Notes under the pieces: generated by a model | The model's input: the letters and a program-made list of their open reading frames with translations, nothing else | Databases searched by the model: none | What the model was told of the DNA's origin: nothing | NCBI RefSeq assembly: GCF_042466665.1 | Contig: NZ_CP162102.1 | Span: 992,001-1,056,000 of the forward strand | DNA from: Peterkaempfera podocarpi | GTDB taxonomy: Bacteria > Actinomycetota > Actinomycetes > Streptomycetales > Streptomycetaceae | Length of the DNA: 64,000 nt | Direction: 5' to 3' | Program-made: the position numbers and the translations under genes | In this document: piece after piece, positions 1-9,400 of the stretch | Layout: every line of letters begins with the position of its first letter | How positions within the stretch are numbered: position 1 is the stretch's first letter

Positions 1-10
1 GGACGACCTG

Positions 11-475
11 ATGAAGGGCAGTGAGGCACGCCGCGCGGCTCGGGCCCGTCGGCTCGCCGTGTGCATCCTCCTGCTCGGCCTGTTCCTCATGCACGGCGCC
101 CCCGCCTCGGCAGCCACAGGCTGCCACAACATCATGTCCGACCCCGCATCTGTCGCAGTGCCCCCCGTGCATCCCGGCTCCACGATGCCGACCCTGGCGG
201 GCGCCGGACGCTCTCTCCAGCACTCCTCCGCCGCATCGACGGTCACTGCGGGGCCGTCGACGCCCGGCATGGGCGGAGCGGTGTGTCTCTCCACCCCCGC
301 ACGCGGCGGTCTGCCGCTTCCGGCGCCGAGCCCGGTACTGGTCGCCTTCCTGGTCGCGGTCCTGGGTGCGCTCTCCCTCGCGAGCCGTCCCCTCGGCCCT
401 TCGGCCCCGGGTCTGCGCGCGCCGCCCAGTGGCGGCCGCGCCCTCCTCCTCCAGGTGTGCGTCGCACGGACGTGA
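11..475 (+). CDS. DUF6153-like small membrane/secreted protein
   Basis: This 154-residue protein starts with a basic stretch followed by a hydrophobic segment ending in an Ala-rich cleavage-like region (about residues 14-35), then a loop rich in Ser, Pro and Met, and a second hydrophobic segment (about 107-125). The C-terminus ends LLQVCVART, which resembles the ends of Streptomyces DUF6153 proteins as I remember them. Biochemical function is unknown. Members are often found next to copper-handling genes, and the next gene here is a Met-rich lipoprotein, so a role in periplasmic-side metal handling is an inference from context. The start lies 10 bases from the window edge, and the frame is open to the edge, so the true start could be further upstream. 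Confidence 0.65.
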   Translation: MKGSEARRAARARRLAVCILLLGLFLMHGAPASAATGCHNIMSDPASVAVPPVHPGSTMPTLAGAGRSLQHSSAASTVTAGPSTPGMGGAVCLSTPARGGLPLPAPSPVLVAFLVAVLGALSLASRPLGPSAPGLRAPPSGGRALLLQVCVART

Positions 476-580
476 CCAGGCCCCCGGACCCCACCTCGTC
501 GTGGGGCCCGGCGCGGTGTCCTGCTCACCTCTGTGCGCCGCCAGGCGGCGCCACACCACCTGGAAAGACTCCGATCCTCG

Positions 581-1570
581 ATGTCTGCACACCCGATGTC
601 TGCACAGCCGACCGGCCGCCGCACCGTCGCGGCCGCCGCCGGCGGCGTCCTCGCGCTCGTCCTCACGGCCTGCGGCAGCAGTTCCGTCCCCGACCACTCC
701 TCGATGCCCGGCATGGCCGGCATGTCCCGCACCGCCACGCCCGGCAACTCCGCCACCACGGTCCCCGCGAGTTCGGATCCCGCCATGGGCGGGATGGACG
801 GCATGGGCGGGATGGACGGCATGGGCGGGATGGACGGCATGGGCGCAATGGCCACCGGGGACGGCCTGTCGGCCGCGAAGGACGGCTACCGGCTGAAGGC
901 CGCCACCACCCGCCTCCCGGCCGGAAAGGCGGCCGGCTACCGGTTCACCATCATGGGCCCCGACGGCAGGCCGGTCACCGCCTTCGCCGTCGACCAGACC
1001 GAGCGGCTGCACTTCTACGCCATCCGCACCGATCTCACCGGCTTCCAGCACCTGCACCCCACCATGACCGCCGACGGCACCTGGACCGCCGGCCTCGCCG
1101 CTCTACAGCCCGGTACCTGGCGGCTGTACGCCTCTTTCACCCCGGCCACCGGGGCCGGCAAGGGCCAGGACTTCGTCCTGAGCACCACCGCCACCGTCCC
1201 CGGCACGGCCATGGCCAAGCCGCTGCCCAGGGCAGCCGCCACCGCCACCGTCGACGGCTACACCGTCACCGTGCACGGTGAGCTGATGGCAGGCATGGCC
1301 CACACCTTCACCGTCGCCCTCTCCAAGGACGGCAAGCCGGTCACCGACCTCCAGCCCTACCTGGACGCCTACGCCCACCTGACCGCCTTCCACGCGGGCG
1401 ACCAAGCCTTCGCCCACCTCCACCCGCAGACCAAGGTCGACGGCAACCACGGCGGACCCGCCCTCACCTTCCACACCGAACTCCCCCAGCCGGGCGACTG
1501 GCGGCTGTTCCTGCAGTTCCAGACCGCAGGCACACTCCACACCACCGCCCTCACCCTCCACGCCGACTGA
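581..1570 (+). CDS. Met-rich lipoprotein, putative copper-binding
   Basis: The product is a 329-residue predicted lipoprotein. From the ATG chosen here it has a short twin-arginine-containing leader, a hydrophobic core and a lipobox LTAC with Cys31, so it should be anchored outside the membrane. After the Cys comes a low-complexity Met/Gly/Asp segment made of three perfect copies of the six residues MGGMDG plus flanking GMAGM-type motifs, then two related beta-rich halves, each with FxHLHP-type His motifs (QHLHP and AHLHP). Met-rich and His-rich motifs of this kind bind Cu(I)/Cu(II) in known copper proteins, so copper binding is inferred. The gap to the DUF6153 gene is about 105 bp, so the two may be co-transcribed. 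A second ATG at 596 is an alternative start; an upstream ATG at 533 would give an atypical leader. Confidence 0.7.
   Translation: MSAHPMSAQPTGRRTVAAAAGGVLALVLTACGSSSVPDHSSMPGMAGMSRTATPGNSATTVPASSDPAMGGMDGMGGMDGMGGMDGMGAMATGDGLSAAKDGYRLKAATTRLPAGKAAGYRFTIMGPDGRPVTAFAVDQTERLHFYAIRTDLTGFQHLHPTMTADGTWTAGLAALQPGTWRLYASFTPATGAGKGQDFVLSTTATVPGTAMAKPLPRAAATATVDGYTVTVHGELMAGMAHTFTVALSKDGKPVTDLQPYLDAYAHLTAFHAGDQAFAHLHPQTKVDGNHGGPALTFHTELPQPGDWRLFLQFQTAGTLHTTALTLHAD
785..838 (+). repeat. 18-bp tandem repeat x3 inside the lipoprotein gene
   Basis: Three perfect copies of the unit atgggcgggatggacggc (785-802, 803-820, 821-838) encode MGGMDG three times. A partial fourth copy follows. The perfect identity at DNA level, including third positions, points to recent expansion by slippage or unequal crossing-over rather than to old protein-level conservation. 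Confidence 0.95.
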
Positions 1571-1577
1571 CCGCCCC

Positions 1578-1614
1578 GGTGTGGTGGGCGCCGGAACGCG
1601 GCGCCCACCACACC
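1578..1614 (+). terminator. Intrinsic terminator hairpin after the lipoprotein gene
   Basis: A perfect 15-bp inverted repeat (1578-1592 and 1600-1614, arm ggtgtggtgggcgcc) with a 7-base loop begins 7 bases after the stop codon. No T-tract follows, as is usual for actinomycete terminators. Confidence 0.85.
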
Positions 1615-2026
1615 CACGCCGGCACACCCGAGCGTGGCTGTGCAGCGCGCTGCACCTGCCGCAACCGGTGGCCGTCCGCCCCCGCCGCGAGGCATTCCGC
1701 CGAAGCGCGTCCGGCCACGATGGTCGCGCGGCCCACTGTCGCGCTTCGATGCAACCGTCGCAGCCGTCGAACTCTGTGTGACGGGCGGCGCTCCCCCATC
1801 ACACGCATCCTCCTGACAACCACCCACGAACCTCCCAAGCAGCCCAATTCCTATGCGATCTGATGGAAGGTCACATAATTTCTGAGCTCTCTTCGGATGG
1901 TTGGCAAAAGGCGAGTCAAGTCGTACCCTTACCTCTTTCCTGTTATGAACATGGCACTCTACGTTTCTCGTTGATCATGTGAACTGTGGTGCCGGCGGGG
2001 CGTGCCTGTCTGAGGAGGACATAGCG
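1615..2026. other. Intergenic, probable promoter region of the LamG-RHS locus
   Basis: No gene is supported here. The distal part (about 1850-1980) is clearly less GC-rich than its surroundings, with runs such as cataattt and ggttggcaaaa, as expected of a promoter region for the large secreted-protein genes downstream. I could not fix -35 and -10 hexamers with confidence. Confidence 0.5.
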
Positions 2027-5000
2027 TTGGGTGGGGTTGGAGCGCCGCGTTCCAGGCGGGCGCTGAGAGCGTTGCTGGTGGCCGCACTTGTGGCCGGAGC
2101 GGCACCCGGGGTTGGTCTCGCCGGTGCCGGGCAGGCGGTTGCGGCCGTGCCCGCCAAGGCTGCGAAGCCGGCAAAGTCCGCCAAGGCCGAGGCGCATCGC
2201 ACGGCGCTGACGGAGAGTGCGGCGGTGACCGAGGCAACCGGCACAGGCCAGAAGGTCGAGATTTCCTCGCTGCGTGATGAGTCGAGTGAGACGTATGCGA
2301 CCCCGGATGGCGGGTTGGAGACGGATCAGCATCTGCGGCCGGTGCGGGCGCGGGTGGGTGGGGTGTGGAAGGCGGTTGACAACACTCTGGTGAAGCGGTC
2401 GGACGGGAGTGTCGGGCCTGTGGTGGCGGCGGTGGGGATGACGCTGTCGGGTGGTGGTTCGGGTCCGTTGGTGACGTTGGATCGTGCCGGGCGGACGTTG
2501 TCGTACACCTGGCCGTCGGCGCTGCCGGCTCCGACGCTGCGTGGGGACACCGCGACCTACGCGGATGTGCTGCCGGGTGTGGATCTGCAGATGCGTGCGG
2601 ATGTCGACGGGTTCCATGAGCTGGTGGTGGTCAACACCGCGGATGCGGCGAGGAACCCGGCGTTGGCGCGGTTGACGTTCGGGGTGCGGGCCAGTGGCTT
2701 GACGTTGGCGACGACGGCGGACGGGGGCCTGGAGGCCACCGACAGTGCGGGTGGCGGTGTGGTGTTCGCCGCACCGAAGCCGATCATGTGGGACTCCGGT
2801 ACCGACGCCACCACCACCGCTACCGCCAGTACCCGCGCCGCTGCCAGTGCGGCCGCCGGTGCCCGCGCGAGGATGCTGGATGCGTCCTCGGACAGTGGCG
2901 GTGGCGATCCGGCGCAGGGTCCGACGGATTCGTCGCGTGTGGCGCCGATCGTGGCCGCGGTCGACTCGAAGACGTCGCAGCTGACGCTGACGCCCGATGC
3001 GTCCCTGCTGACCGGTGCGGCCACCTCCTACCCCTTGTACATCGATCCGCAGACGTATACCCCGAAGGCGGGGGACTGGACGATGGTGTCGAAGTACTGG
3101 GCGTCCAGTCCGCAGTACCACTTCAACGGTGATGCGGACGAGGGGGTGGGCTACTGCGGTTGGTCCTACTGTGCGCCCAATGACACCAAGCGGCTGTTCT
3201 ACTCCTTCCCCACCTCGCGGTTTGCGGGGAAGTCGATCCTGAGTGCCACGTTTGTGGGGCATGAGACCTGGTCGGCGAGTTGTGGTGCCAGGAAGGTCGA
3301 GTTGTGGCGGACGAAGGGGTTCACGTCGGGGACGACGTGGAACTCCTCGTCGGACAACTGGCTGGACCTGTTGGACACGGTGAACGAGGCGCACGGCTAT
3401 TCCGGGTGCGCTGCCTCGGATGTGGAGTTCGATGCCACCTCGGGGGTGAAGTACGCCGCGTCGCACAACTCCTCGACGACGAGTTTCGGGTTGCAGGCGT
3501 CGGACGAGTCGGATCCGTACGGGTGGAAGCGGTTCTCCAGGGATGCGTATCTGCGGGTGCACTACAACGCTCCGCCGAAGCAGATCGGGATGTCGCAGCT
3601 GTCGATGAGCCCGGGCGGTTCGTGTCACAGTCCGTCGAGTCCGGTGCGGATCGGGTCGCTTCCCTCGATCACGGCGGGGAATGTGACCGACCCGGACGGG
3701 GACGAGGTGAGTGTCCAGTTCGAGCTGTCGTGGGACGCGGGGGACGGCAAGGGGTTCACGACCCAGTGGACGTCGGCGAAGATCGGGCCGAAGAAGTCCG
3801 GGTCGACGTTCTCCACGAAGCTGACGGCCACGCTGTCGGGGAAGGCGATTCCGAAGAACAAGACGATCGGCTGGGCGGTCCGCTCGCAGGACTACGACGA
3901 GGGGACGTACTACAGCTATTCGCCGTGGTCGTACACGGGGTCGGCGACCGACTGCTACTGGGTGTACGACACCAGCGTGCCGGCCGGGCCGGTGATCACC
4001 TCCGGGGACTATCCGGCCATCAACGACGCCGACCCCAACGACCCGTCGTACGACGGGGTGGGCCGGGACGGCACGTTCACCTTCGACTCCACGGCCACGG
4101 ACGTGGTCAAGTACTGCTACGGCGTGAACGCCGATCCGGTCTGCGACGCCGACCACACGGTGACCACCTCGGGCGGCGCGGCGAAGACGGCCACGTTCCG
4201 GCCGACCCGGGCGGGCACCAACTTCCTCAACGCGGTGGCCTACGACAGCGCCGGGAACATCTCCGAGCCGGAGGTGTACGAGTTCAAGGTCAAGGAGGGA
4301 CAGCCGGCGGAAGCGCAGTGGCAGCTGGATGACGCCGCCGGATCCACGCAGGCAGCCGGCACCGCCGGTGAGCGGACCCTGGACGTACTCGGCTCGCCCA
4401 CACTGGGTGCGCCGGGGAAGGTGGGGACCGATATCGACTTCAACGGCACCGATTCCTACCTGGCCTCCGACATCCCCACCGTGCACACCGACATCAGTTT
4501 CTCGGTGGCGGCGTGGGTGAAGCTGGACCGCATGCCCACCCAGGCGGCGATCGTCGCCGCGCAGCCGGGCAACAATGCGCCGGGCTTCGAGCTGTACTAC
4601 TCGCAGGCGTATGACCGGTGGGTGTTCAACCAGTACACCGCCGACTCGGCATCGGCGACGCCGGTGCGGGCGATGTCCGCCACGGCCGGTGGGGTGTCAG
4701 TGGGGCAGTGGTATCACCTGGTGGGCTCCTACAGTTATGGGGACAAGCTGCTGTCGCTGTATGTCGACGGGCAGTTGGTGGGGTCGACCACGTACAGCAC
4801 GGCGTGGGATGCCCGGCGGGGTCTGCAGATCGGGGCGGGCAACTACTCCGGGGGTGCCGCGAACTTCTTCCCCGGCACCATTGACGACGTGCGGATCTTC
4901 GACAAGCCGCTGGTGGCCAGTGACGTGGCGCACCTGTACAACGGCGAGCCGCTGGGGACGGGGCGTCCGGCCCGTGCGGTCTTCCCTCTGGACGAGGCCG

Positions 5001-6412
5001 CCACCCAAGCTGACGGCACCGCCACTACCCAGATACACGGGCGGGCGGATGTGGAGCCGGCGGTCTTCCACGGGGGTGTGACGGCGGGCGGTGCGGGTGC
5101 GCAGGATCAGGCGCTGACGCTCGACGGCACCACCGGGTATGCGGCCACGCGTTCCTCGCATGTCAACAATGTGCACAGTTTCTCGGTGGTGGGCTGGGCG
5201 AAACTGTCCACCAAGCCGAGTCATGCCGCGATCATCGCCACCCAGATCGGCACGTATCGTCCAGGTTTCGAGTTGTACTACTCGGCCACGTACGGCTGGT
5301 CGTTCGACGCCTACACCGCGGACTCCGACAGCGCCACGATCGTGCGCGCCGCCCAGGGCGACACCACCCGCTCCCCGGCGGGGGTGTGGACGCAGGTGCT
5401 GGGTTCCTACGATGCGAACACCGATGACATGCGGCTGTATGTCAATGGGGCATGGGTGGCGACCACCACGTTCACCGCGCCGTTCTACGGCGGCGGCCCG
5501 ACCCAGATCGGCGCCGGGTCCTACGACGGCGCGCCGGGGAGTTTCTTCCCCGGGCAGGTCGACGACGTGCAGTTGTTCGACCGGGCGTTGTCCGCGCCGG
5601 AGGCCGCGGCGATGTATGACAGTCAGTTTCAGGTCGGCGGCCGGTGGGCGCTGGAGTCGGCCTCGGGCACCCCGCAGGTCTCACCGGACTCGCTGCCCAC
5701 CGCAGCAGATCAGCATCCGCTGACGCTGGGCACCGGCGCGCAGGTCGATGCCACCGGCGGCAGCAGTGTGGTGGGTATGGGCGCGCTGGTGCTGAACGGC
5801 ACGTCCACCGGGTATGCGTCGACGAGTGTCTCGCCGATCCACACCAACACCAGTTTCACGGTCAGCGCGTGGGTGTCCACGCCGGCGCGGCCGACCAAGC
5901 CGGTGACGGTGATGAGTATGGCCGGGACCAACGCCAACGGCTTCGCGGTGCGGTATGTGCCCGACTCCGGTGACCCGGCGAACGCGGGGAGTTGGCAGTT
6001 GCAGATGGCGAATGCGGACAGTACGTCGGCGACCGTCTCGACCGCCCCGGACACCAGCTTCCAGAGCAACGGGGCGTGGGATCACCTCACGGTCGTCTAC
6101 GACCTGATGGCCGGGCAGATGCGGCTGTATGTCAACGGCGAGCTGCAGCAGAACCTGTGCTCGGACAGTGACGACGACGGCACGCCGGACGATCCGACCT
6201 GCACCGAGACGGTGTCCTGGAACTCCTCCGTCCTGCCGTTCGACGCGACCAAGGGCCTGCAACTGGGCCGCATCAAGACCGGCACGTCGACCTGGGGCGA
6301 GTACTGGCCCGGCGTCATCGACGACGTCTGGGCCTTCACCGGAGTCGCCTCCGACACCCAGATCGCCGCACTCGCCTCCGGCGTCGATCTGAACACCACC
6401 ACCGGCCCCTGA
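2027..6412 (+). CDS. Secreted multi-LamG protein with DNRLRE-like domain
   Basis: A 1461-residue secreted protein. I chose the TTG at 2027 because gaggag at 2012-2017 sits about 9 bases upstream and it puts an Arg-rich n-region and Ala/Val-rich signal peptide right at the N-terminus; a GTG at 1979 is in frame but would add 16 residues in front. Order of parts: signal peptide (about 1-40); beta-rich N-region; a DNRLRE-like domain (about 335-515, from YPLYIDPQTY to AYLRVHYN); Ig/Big-like linker; and three LamG/concanavalin-like jelly-roll domains (about 765-975, 990-1200, 1205-1450), each with SFSV(A/V)(A/G)W-like, LYV(D/N)G and IDDVxxF motifs. LamG domains usually bind sugars or proteins at cell surfaces. 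Directly downstream is an RHS protein; this LamG-RHS pairing recurs in streptomycetes, so this may be its surface or delivery partner, which is inference. Confidence 0.85.
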   Translation: MGGVGAPRSRRALRALLVAALVAGAAPGVGLAGAGQAVAAVPAKAAKPAKSAKAEAHRTALTESAAVTEATGTGQKVEISSLRDESSETYATPDGGLETDQHLRPVRARVGGVWKAVDNTLVKRSDGSVGPVVAAVGMTLSGGGSGPLVTLDRAGRTLSYTWPSALPAPTLRGDTATYADVLPGVDLQMRADVDGFHELVVVNTADAARNPALARLTFGVRASGLTLATTADGGLEATDSAGGGVVFAAPKPIMWDSGTDATTTATASTRAAASAAAGARARMLDASSDSGGGDPAQGPTDSSRVAPIVAAVDSKTSQLTLTPDASLLTGAATSYPLYIDPQTYTPKAGDWTMVSKYWASSPQYHFNGDADEGVGYCGWSYCAPNDTKRLFYSFPTSRFAGKSILSATFVGHETWSASCGARKVELWRTKGFTSGTTWNSSSDNWLDLLDTVNEAHGYSGCAASDVEFDATSGVKYAASHNSSTTSFGLQASDESDPYGWKRFSRDAYLRVHYNAPPKQIGMSQLSMSPGGSCHSPSSPVRIGSLPSITAGNVTDPDGDEVSVQFELSWDAGDGKGFTTQWTSAKIGPKKSGSTFSTKLTATLSGKAIPKNKTIGWAVRSQDYDEGTYYSYSPWSYTGSATDCYWVYDTSVPAGPVITSGDYPAINDADPNDPSYDGVGRDGTFTFDSTATDVVKYCYGVNADPVCDADHTVTTSGGAAKTATFRPTRAGTNFLNAVAYDSAGNISEPEVYEFKVKEGQPAEAQWQLDDAAGSTQAAGTAGERTLDVLGSPTLGAPGKVGTDIDFNGTDSYLASDIPTVHTDISFSVAAWVKLDRMPTQAAIVAAQPGNNAPGFELYYSQAYDRWVFNQYTADSASATPVRAMSATAGGVSVGQWYHLVGSYSYGDKLLSLYVDGQLVGSTTYSTAWDARRGLQIGAGNYSGGAANFFPGTIDDVRIFDKPLVASDVAHLYNGEPLGTGRPARAVFPLDEAATQADGTATTQIHGRADVEPAVFHGGVTAGGAGAQDQALTLDGTTGYAATRSSHVNNVHSFSVVGWAKLSTKPSHAAIIATQIGTYRPGFELYYSATYGWSFDAYTADSDSATIVRAAQGDTTRSPAGVWTQVLGSYDANTDDMRLYVNGAWVATTTFTAPFYGGGPTQIGAGSYDGAPGSFFPGQVDDVQLFDRALSAPEAAAMYDSQFQVGGRWALESASGTPQVSPDSLPTAADQHPLTLGTGAQVDATGGSSVVGMGALVLNGTSTGYASTSVSPIHTNTSFTVSAWVSTPARPTKPVTVMSMAGTNANGFAVRYVPDSGDPANAGSWQLQMANADSTSATVSTAPDTSFQSNGAWDHLTVVYDLMAGQMRLYVNGELQQNLCSDSDDDGTPDDPTCTETVSWNSSVLPFDATKGLQLGRIKTGTSTWGEYWPGVIDDVWAFTGVASDTQIAALASGVDLNTTTGP

Positions 6413-6428
6413 CCAAGCAGTAACTCCC

Positions 6429-6460
6429 GGGGCGGCGCGACGGTCACCGCGCGCCGCCCC
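6429..6460 (+). terminator. Hairpin between the LamG and RHS genes
   Basis: Perfect 11-bp arms (6429-6439 ggggcggcgcg and 6450-6460) with a 10-base loop lie 16 bases after the LamG stop and just before the RHS ribosome-binding site. This could reduce read-through, or act as an mRNA stabiliser if the genes form an operon; there is little room for a separate promoter before the RHS gene. Confidence 0.75.
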
Positions 6461-6479
6461 ACCAGGAGAGCCGAACCAG

Positions 6480-9400
6480 GTGACCGCGAGTTTCTGCGCG
6501 AGCCGCATCCGGACTGCGGCAGCGATTCTGCGACGGACGTCGAGGGATGGGGACAGGACGAGCGTGATACGAGGACGACGCGCAACTTCGGGCCGGGCAG
6601 CACGCCGGACCACCTTGCTGGTCTGCGGCCTGCTGGTCGTCGGCCTGCTTCAGGCGACTGCTGCGCCTGTGGCCCAGGCGGACGACATGCCGGGCAAACC
6701 GTCCCCGGGCAAGCCGGTCGCCGGCCACTCGGTCACCAAGGCGGCCCCACGCCCGAGCGACGGCCTGCCGCACCAGCCCGCCCAGGCGCCCAAGCACACC
6801 TGGGCCGAGCCCGGCAGCGCCACCGTCACCCTCCCGGCTGCCGAGGGCAGGACATCGGCCGTCCGGGCGGGGAACCTCCCGGTGGCCCTCACCGTCCCCG
6901 CGGCGGCGACAGAGGCCGGCTCGGGCACGAAGACGGCGGGCAGCAGGGCCGTACCGCTGACCGGCGCCGCGACGGTGCGGGTGCTCGACCAGAAGGCCGC
7001 GCGGGCCGCCAAAGTGGACGGCCTGCTCTTCACGGTCACCGCGCAGCCGGGTGCGAGCGGCGACACCGTGGGCGTGCGCCTGGATGACAGCGGGTACGCG
7101 CAGGCCTACGGCGGCGCGTATGCGACGCGGCTGCACCTGGTCCGGCTGCCCGCATGCGCGCTGACCACTCCCGACAAGGCGTCGTGCACCAAGCGCACCC
7201 CCTTGCGCACAATGAACGATTCGAGCGCACACACGCTGACCGCCGACGCGGTGTCCCTGGACGCCATGAGCAGTACGGATGGGGGCGCGGTGGTACTGGC
7301 CGCGACACCGGGCTCGTCCAGTGATCACGGCGATTACTCGGCCTCGTCGCTGGCCCCGTCCTCCGCCATGATGGTGGGCCTGAACACGGGTGACTTCTCG
7401 TGGTCCTATGACATGCCGGTGCCCGACGTGCCGGGAAGCTTCACCCCGGATGTGGGCCTGTCGTACGACTCGAGCGCGGTGGACGGACGCACGAACAACA
7501 CCAACAACCAGTCCTCCTGGGCGGGCGACGGTTTCGATCTGTGGCCGGGGTTCATCGAGCGCAGCTACAAGCCCTGCGCCGACGAGGGGGTGAAGGACGC
7601 CTCCGGGAACAAGGTCGGGGACCTGTGCTGGGCGTACGACAACGCCACCATCTCCTTCAACGGTCACTCCGGACAGCTGGTGGCCACCGGCACCAACTCG
7701 TTCCGCATCAAGGACGACGACGGGACCAAGGTCGACCGGATCTACGGCAGCACCACTGATGTCCGCTCCAACGGCGCCCACAACGACGAGTACTGGCGGG
7801 TGACCACCACCGACGGCACCCGCTACTACTTCGGCTACAACCGGCTGCCCGGCTGGGCCAGCGGCAACACGGCCACCAACTCCACCTGGACCACGCCGGT
7901 CTACGGCAACAACTCCGGCGAGCCCTGCAACGCCTCCACCTTCGCCGCCTCGTGGTGCCAGCAGGCCTGGCGGTGGAACCTGGACTACGCCGTCGACACC
8001 CACGGCAACGCCATCGCCTACTACTACACCAAGGAGTCCGGCTACTACGGCCGCGACAACACCGCCTCCAGCCCCACCGCCTACGACCGCGGCGGCTCCC
8101 TGGACCACATCGAGTACGGGCTGAAGTCCACCGCCGTGTACTCGGCCAAGGCGCTCGCGCGGGTGGACTTCGCCACCGCGGAGCGGTGCCTGGAGACCAC
8201 CTCCGGGACCTGCGACGCCACCAAGATCGACACCAACTCCTTCTACTGGTACGACACACCGTGGGACCTGAACTGCAAGTCGACCGGCAACTGCGACACC
8301 TTCAGTCCGACGTTCTGGTCGCGTAGGCGACTGACCTCGGTCACGACCCAGGTGGTCAAGTCCGACGGCACCTACACGCCGGTGGACAGCTGGGACCTGG
8401 TCGACCAGTGGGGCATGGCCGACATCGACTACCAGCTGGAACTGGCCTCCATCCAGCACACAGGAAAGGCCGACACCCCCGAAGGCGCCCCCGACATCAC
8501 CCTGCCCAAGGTCACCTTCGGCTACGACCAGCGGACCAACCGCCTGGACATCCCCGGTGACAACACCTCCCCGTTCATCAAGGAACGCGTCGCAACCGTC
8601 GACGACGAGTCCGGCGGGCAGATCGACGTCACCTACTCCACCGCCGCCTGCGACGCCTCCGACCTCCCCACCCCGGACTCCAACACCACGCTGTGCTTCC
8701 CGCAGTACTACACCAAGCAGGGCGATGAGAATCCCTCCCTGCAGTGGTTCAACAAGTACGTGGTGAACCAGGTCATCCAGACCGACCGGTCCACCACCGC
8801 GCCCGCTCCCGACATGGTGACCAGGTACGACTACCTGGACGGTGCGGCGTGGCACTTCGACGCCGACGACGGCCTCACCAAGGAGAAGTACAAGACCTGG
8901 TCCACCTTCCGCGGGTACGCACATGTGCGGGTGCAGACCGGCGGCCAGGACCCGGTGGGGATGCTCTCGCAGACCGACCACTACTTCCTGCGCGGCATGG
9001 ACGGCGACAAGACCTCCGGCGGCACCCGAAGCGTGAGCGTCTCGGACGACAACGGCGGCACCATCACCGACCACGACTCCCTGTCCGGGATGGAGTACAA
9101 GACCGAGGACTACTCCGGCCCCGGCGGCAAGGTGCTGGACAAGACCGTCAACACCCCCTGGTATCACCAGACCGCGTCGGTCACCCGCACCTGGGGCACC
9201 ATCACCGCGAACCTGACCGGCACCGCCGAGACCCGCACCTGGACCTCGCTCGACAACGGCGCCGGCGCCAACTGGCGGACCACCGATGTGAAGAACACGT
9301 TCGAGAACACCGCAGGCCGCGTCACCCAGACCGATGACCAGGGCGATGTGTCCACCTCCAGCGACGACAGGTGCACCAGGACCACATACGTGGACAACGC

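Noticed and set aside
1943..4486. An 847-codon minus-strand frame opposite the LamG gene
   Set aside because: Arg/Gly/His-rich with no domain; the plus strand has a complete signal peptide and LamG domains.
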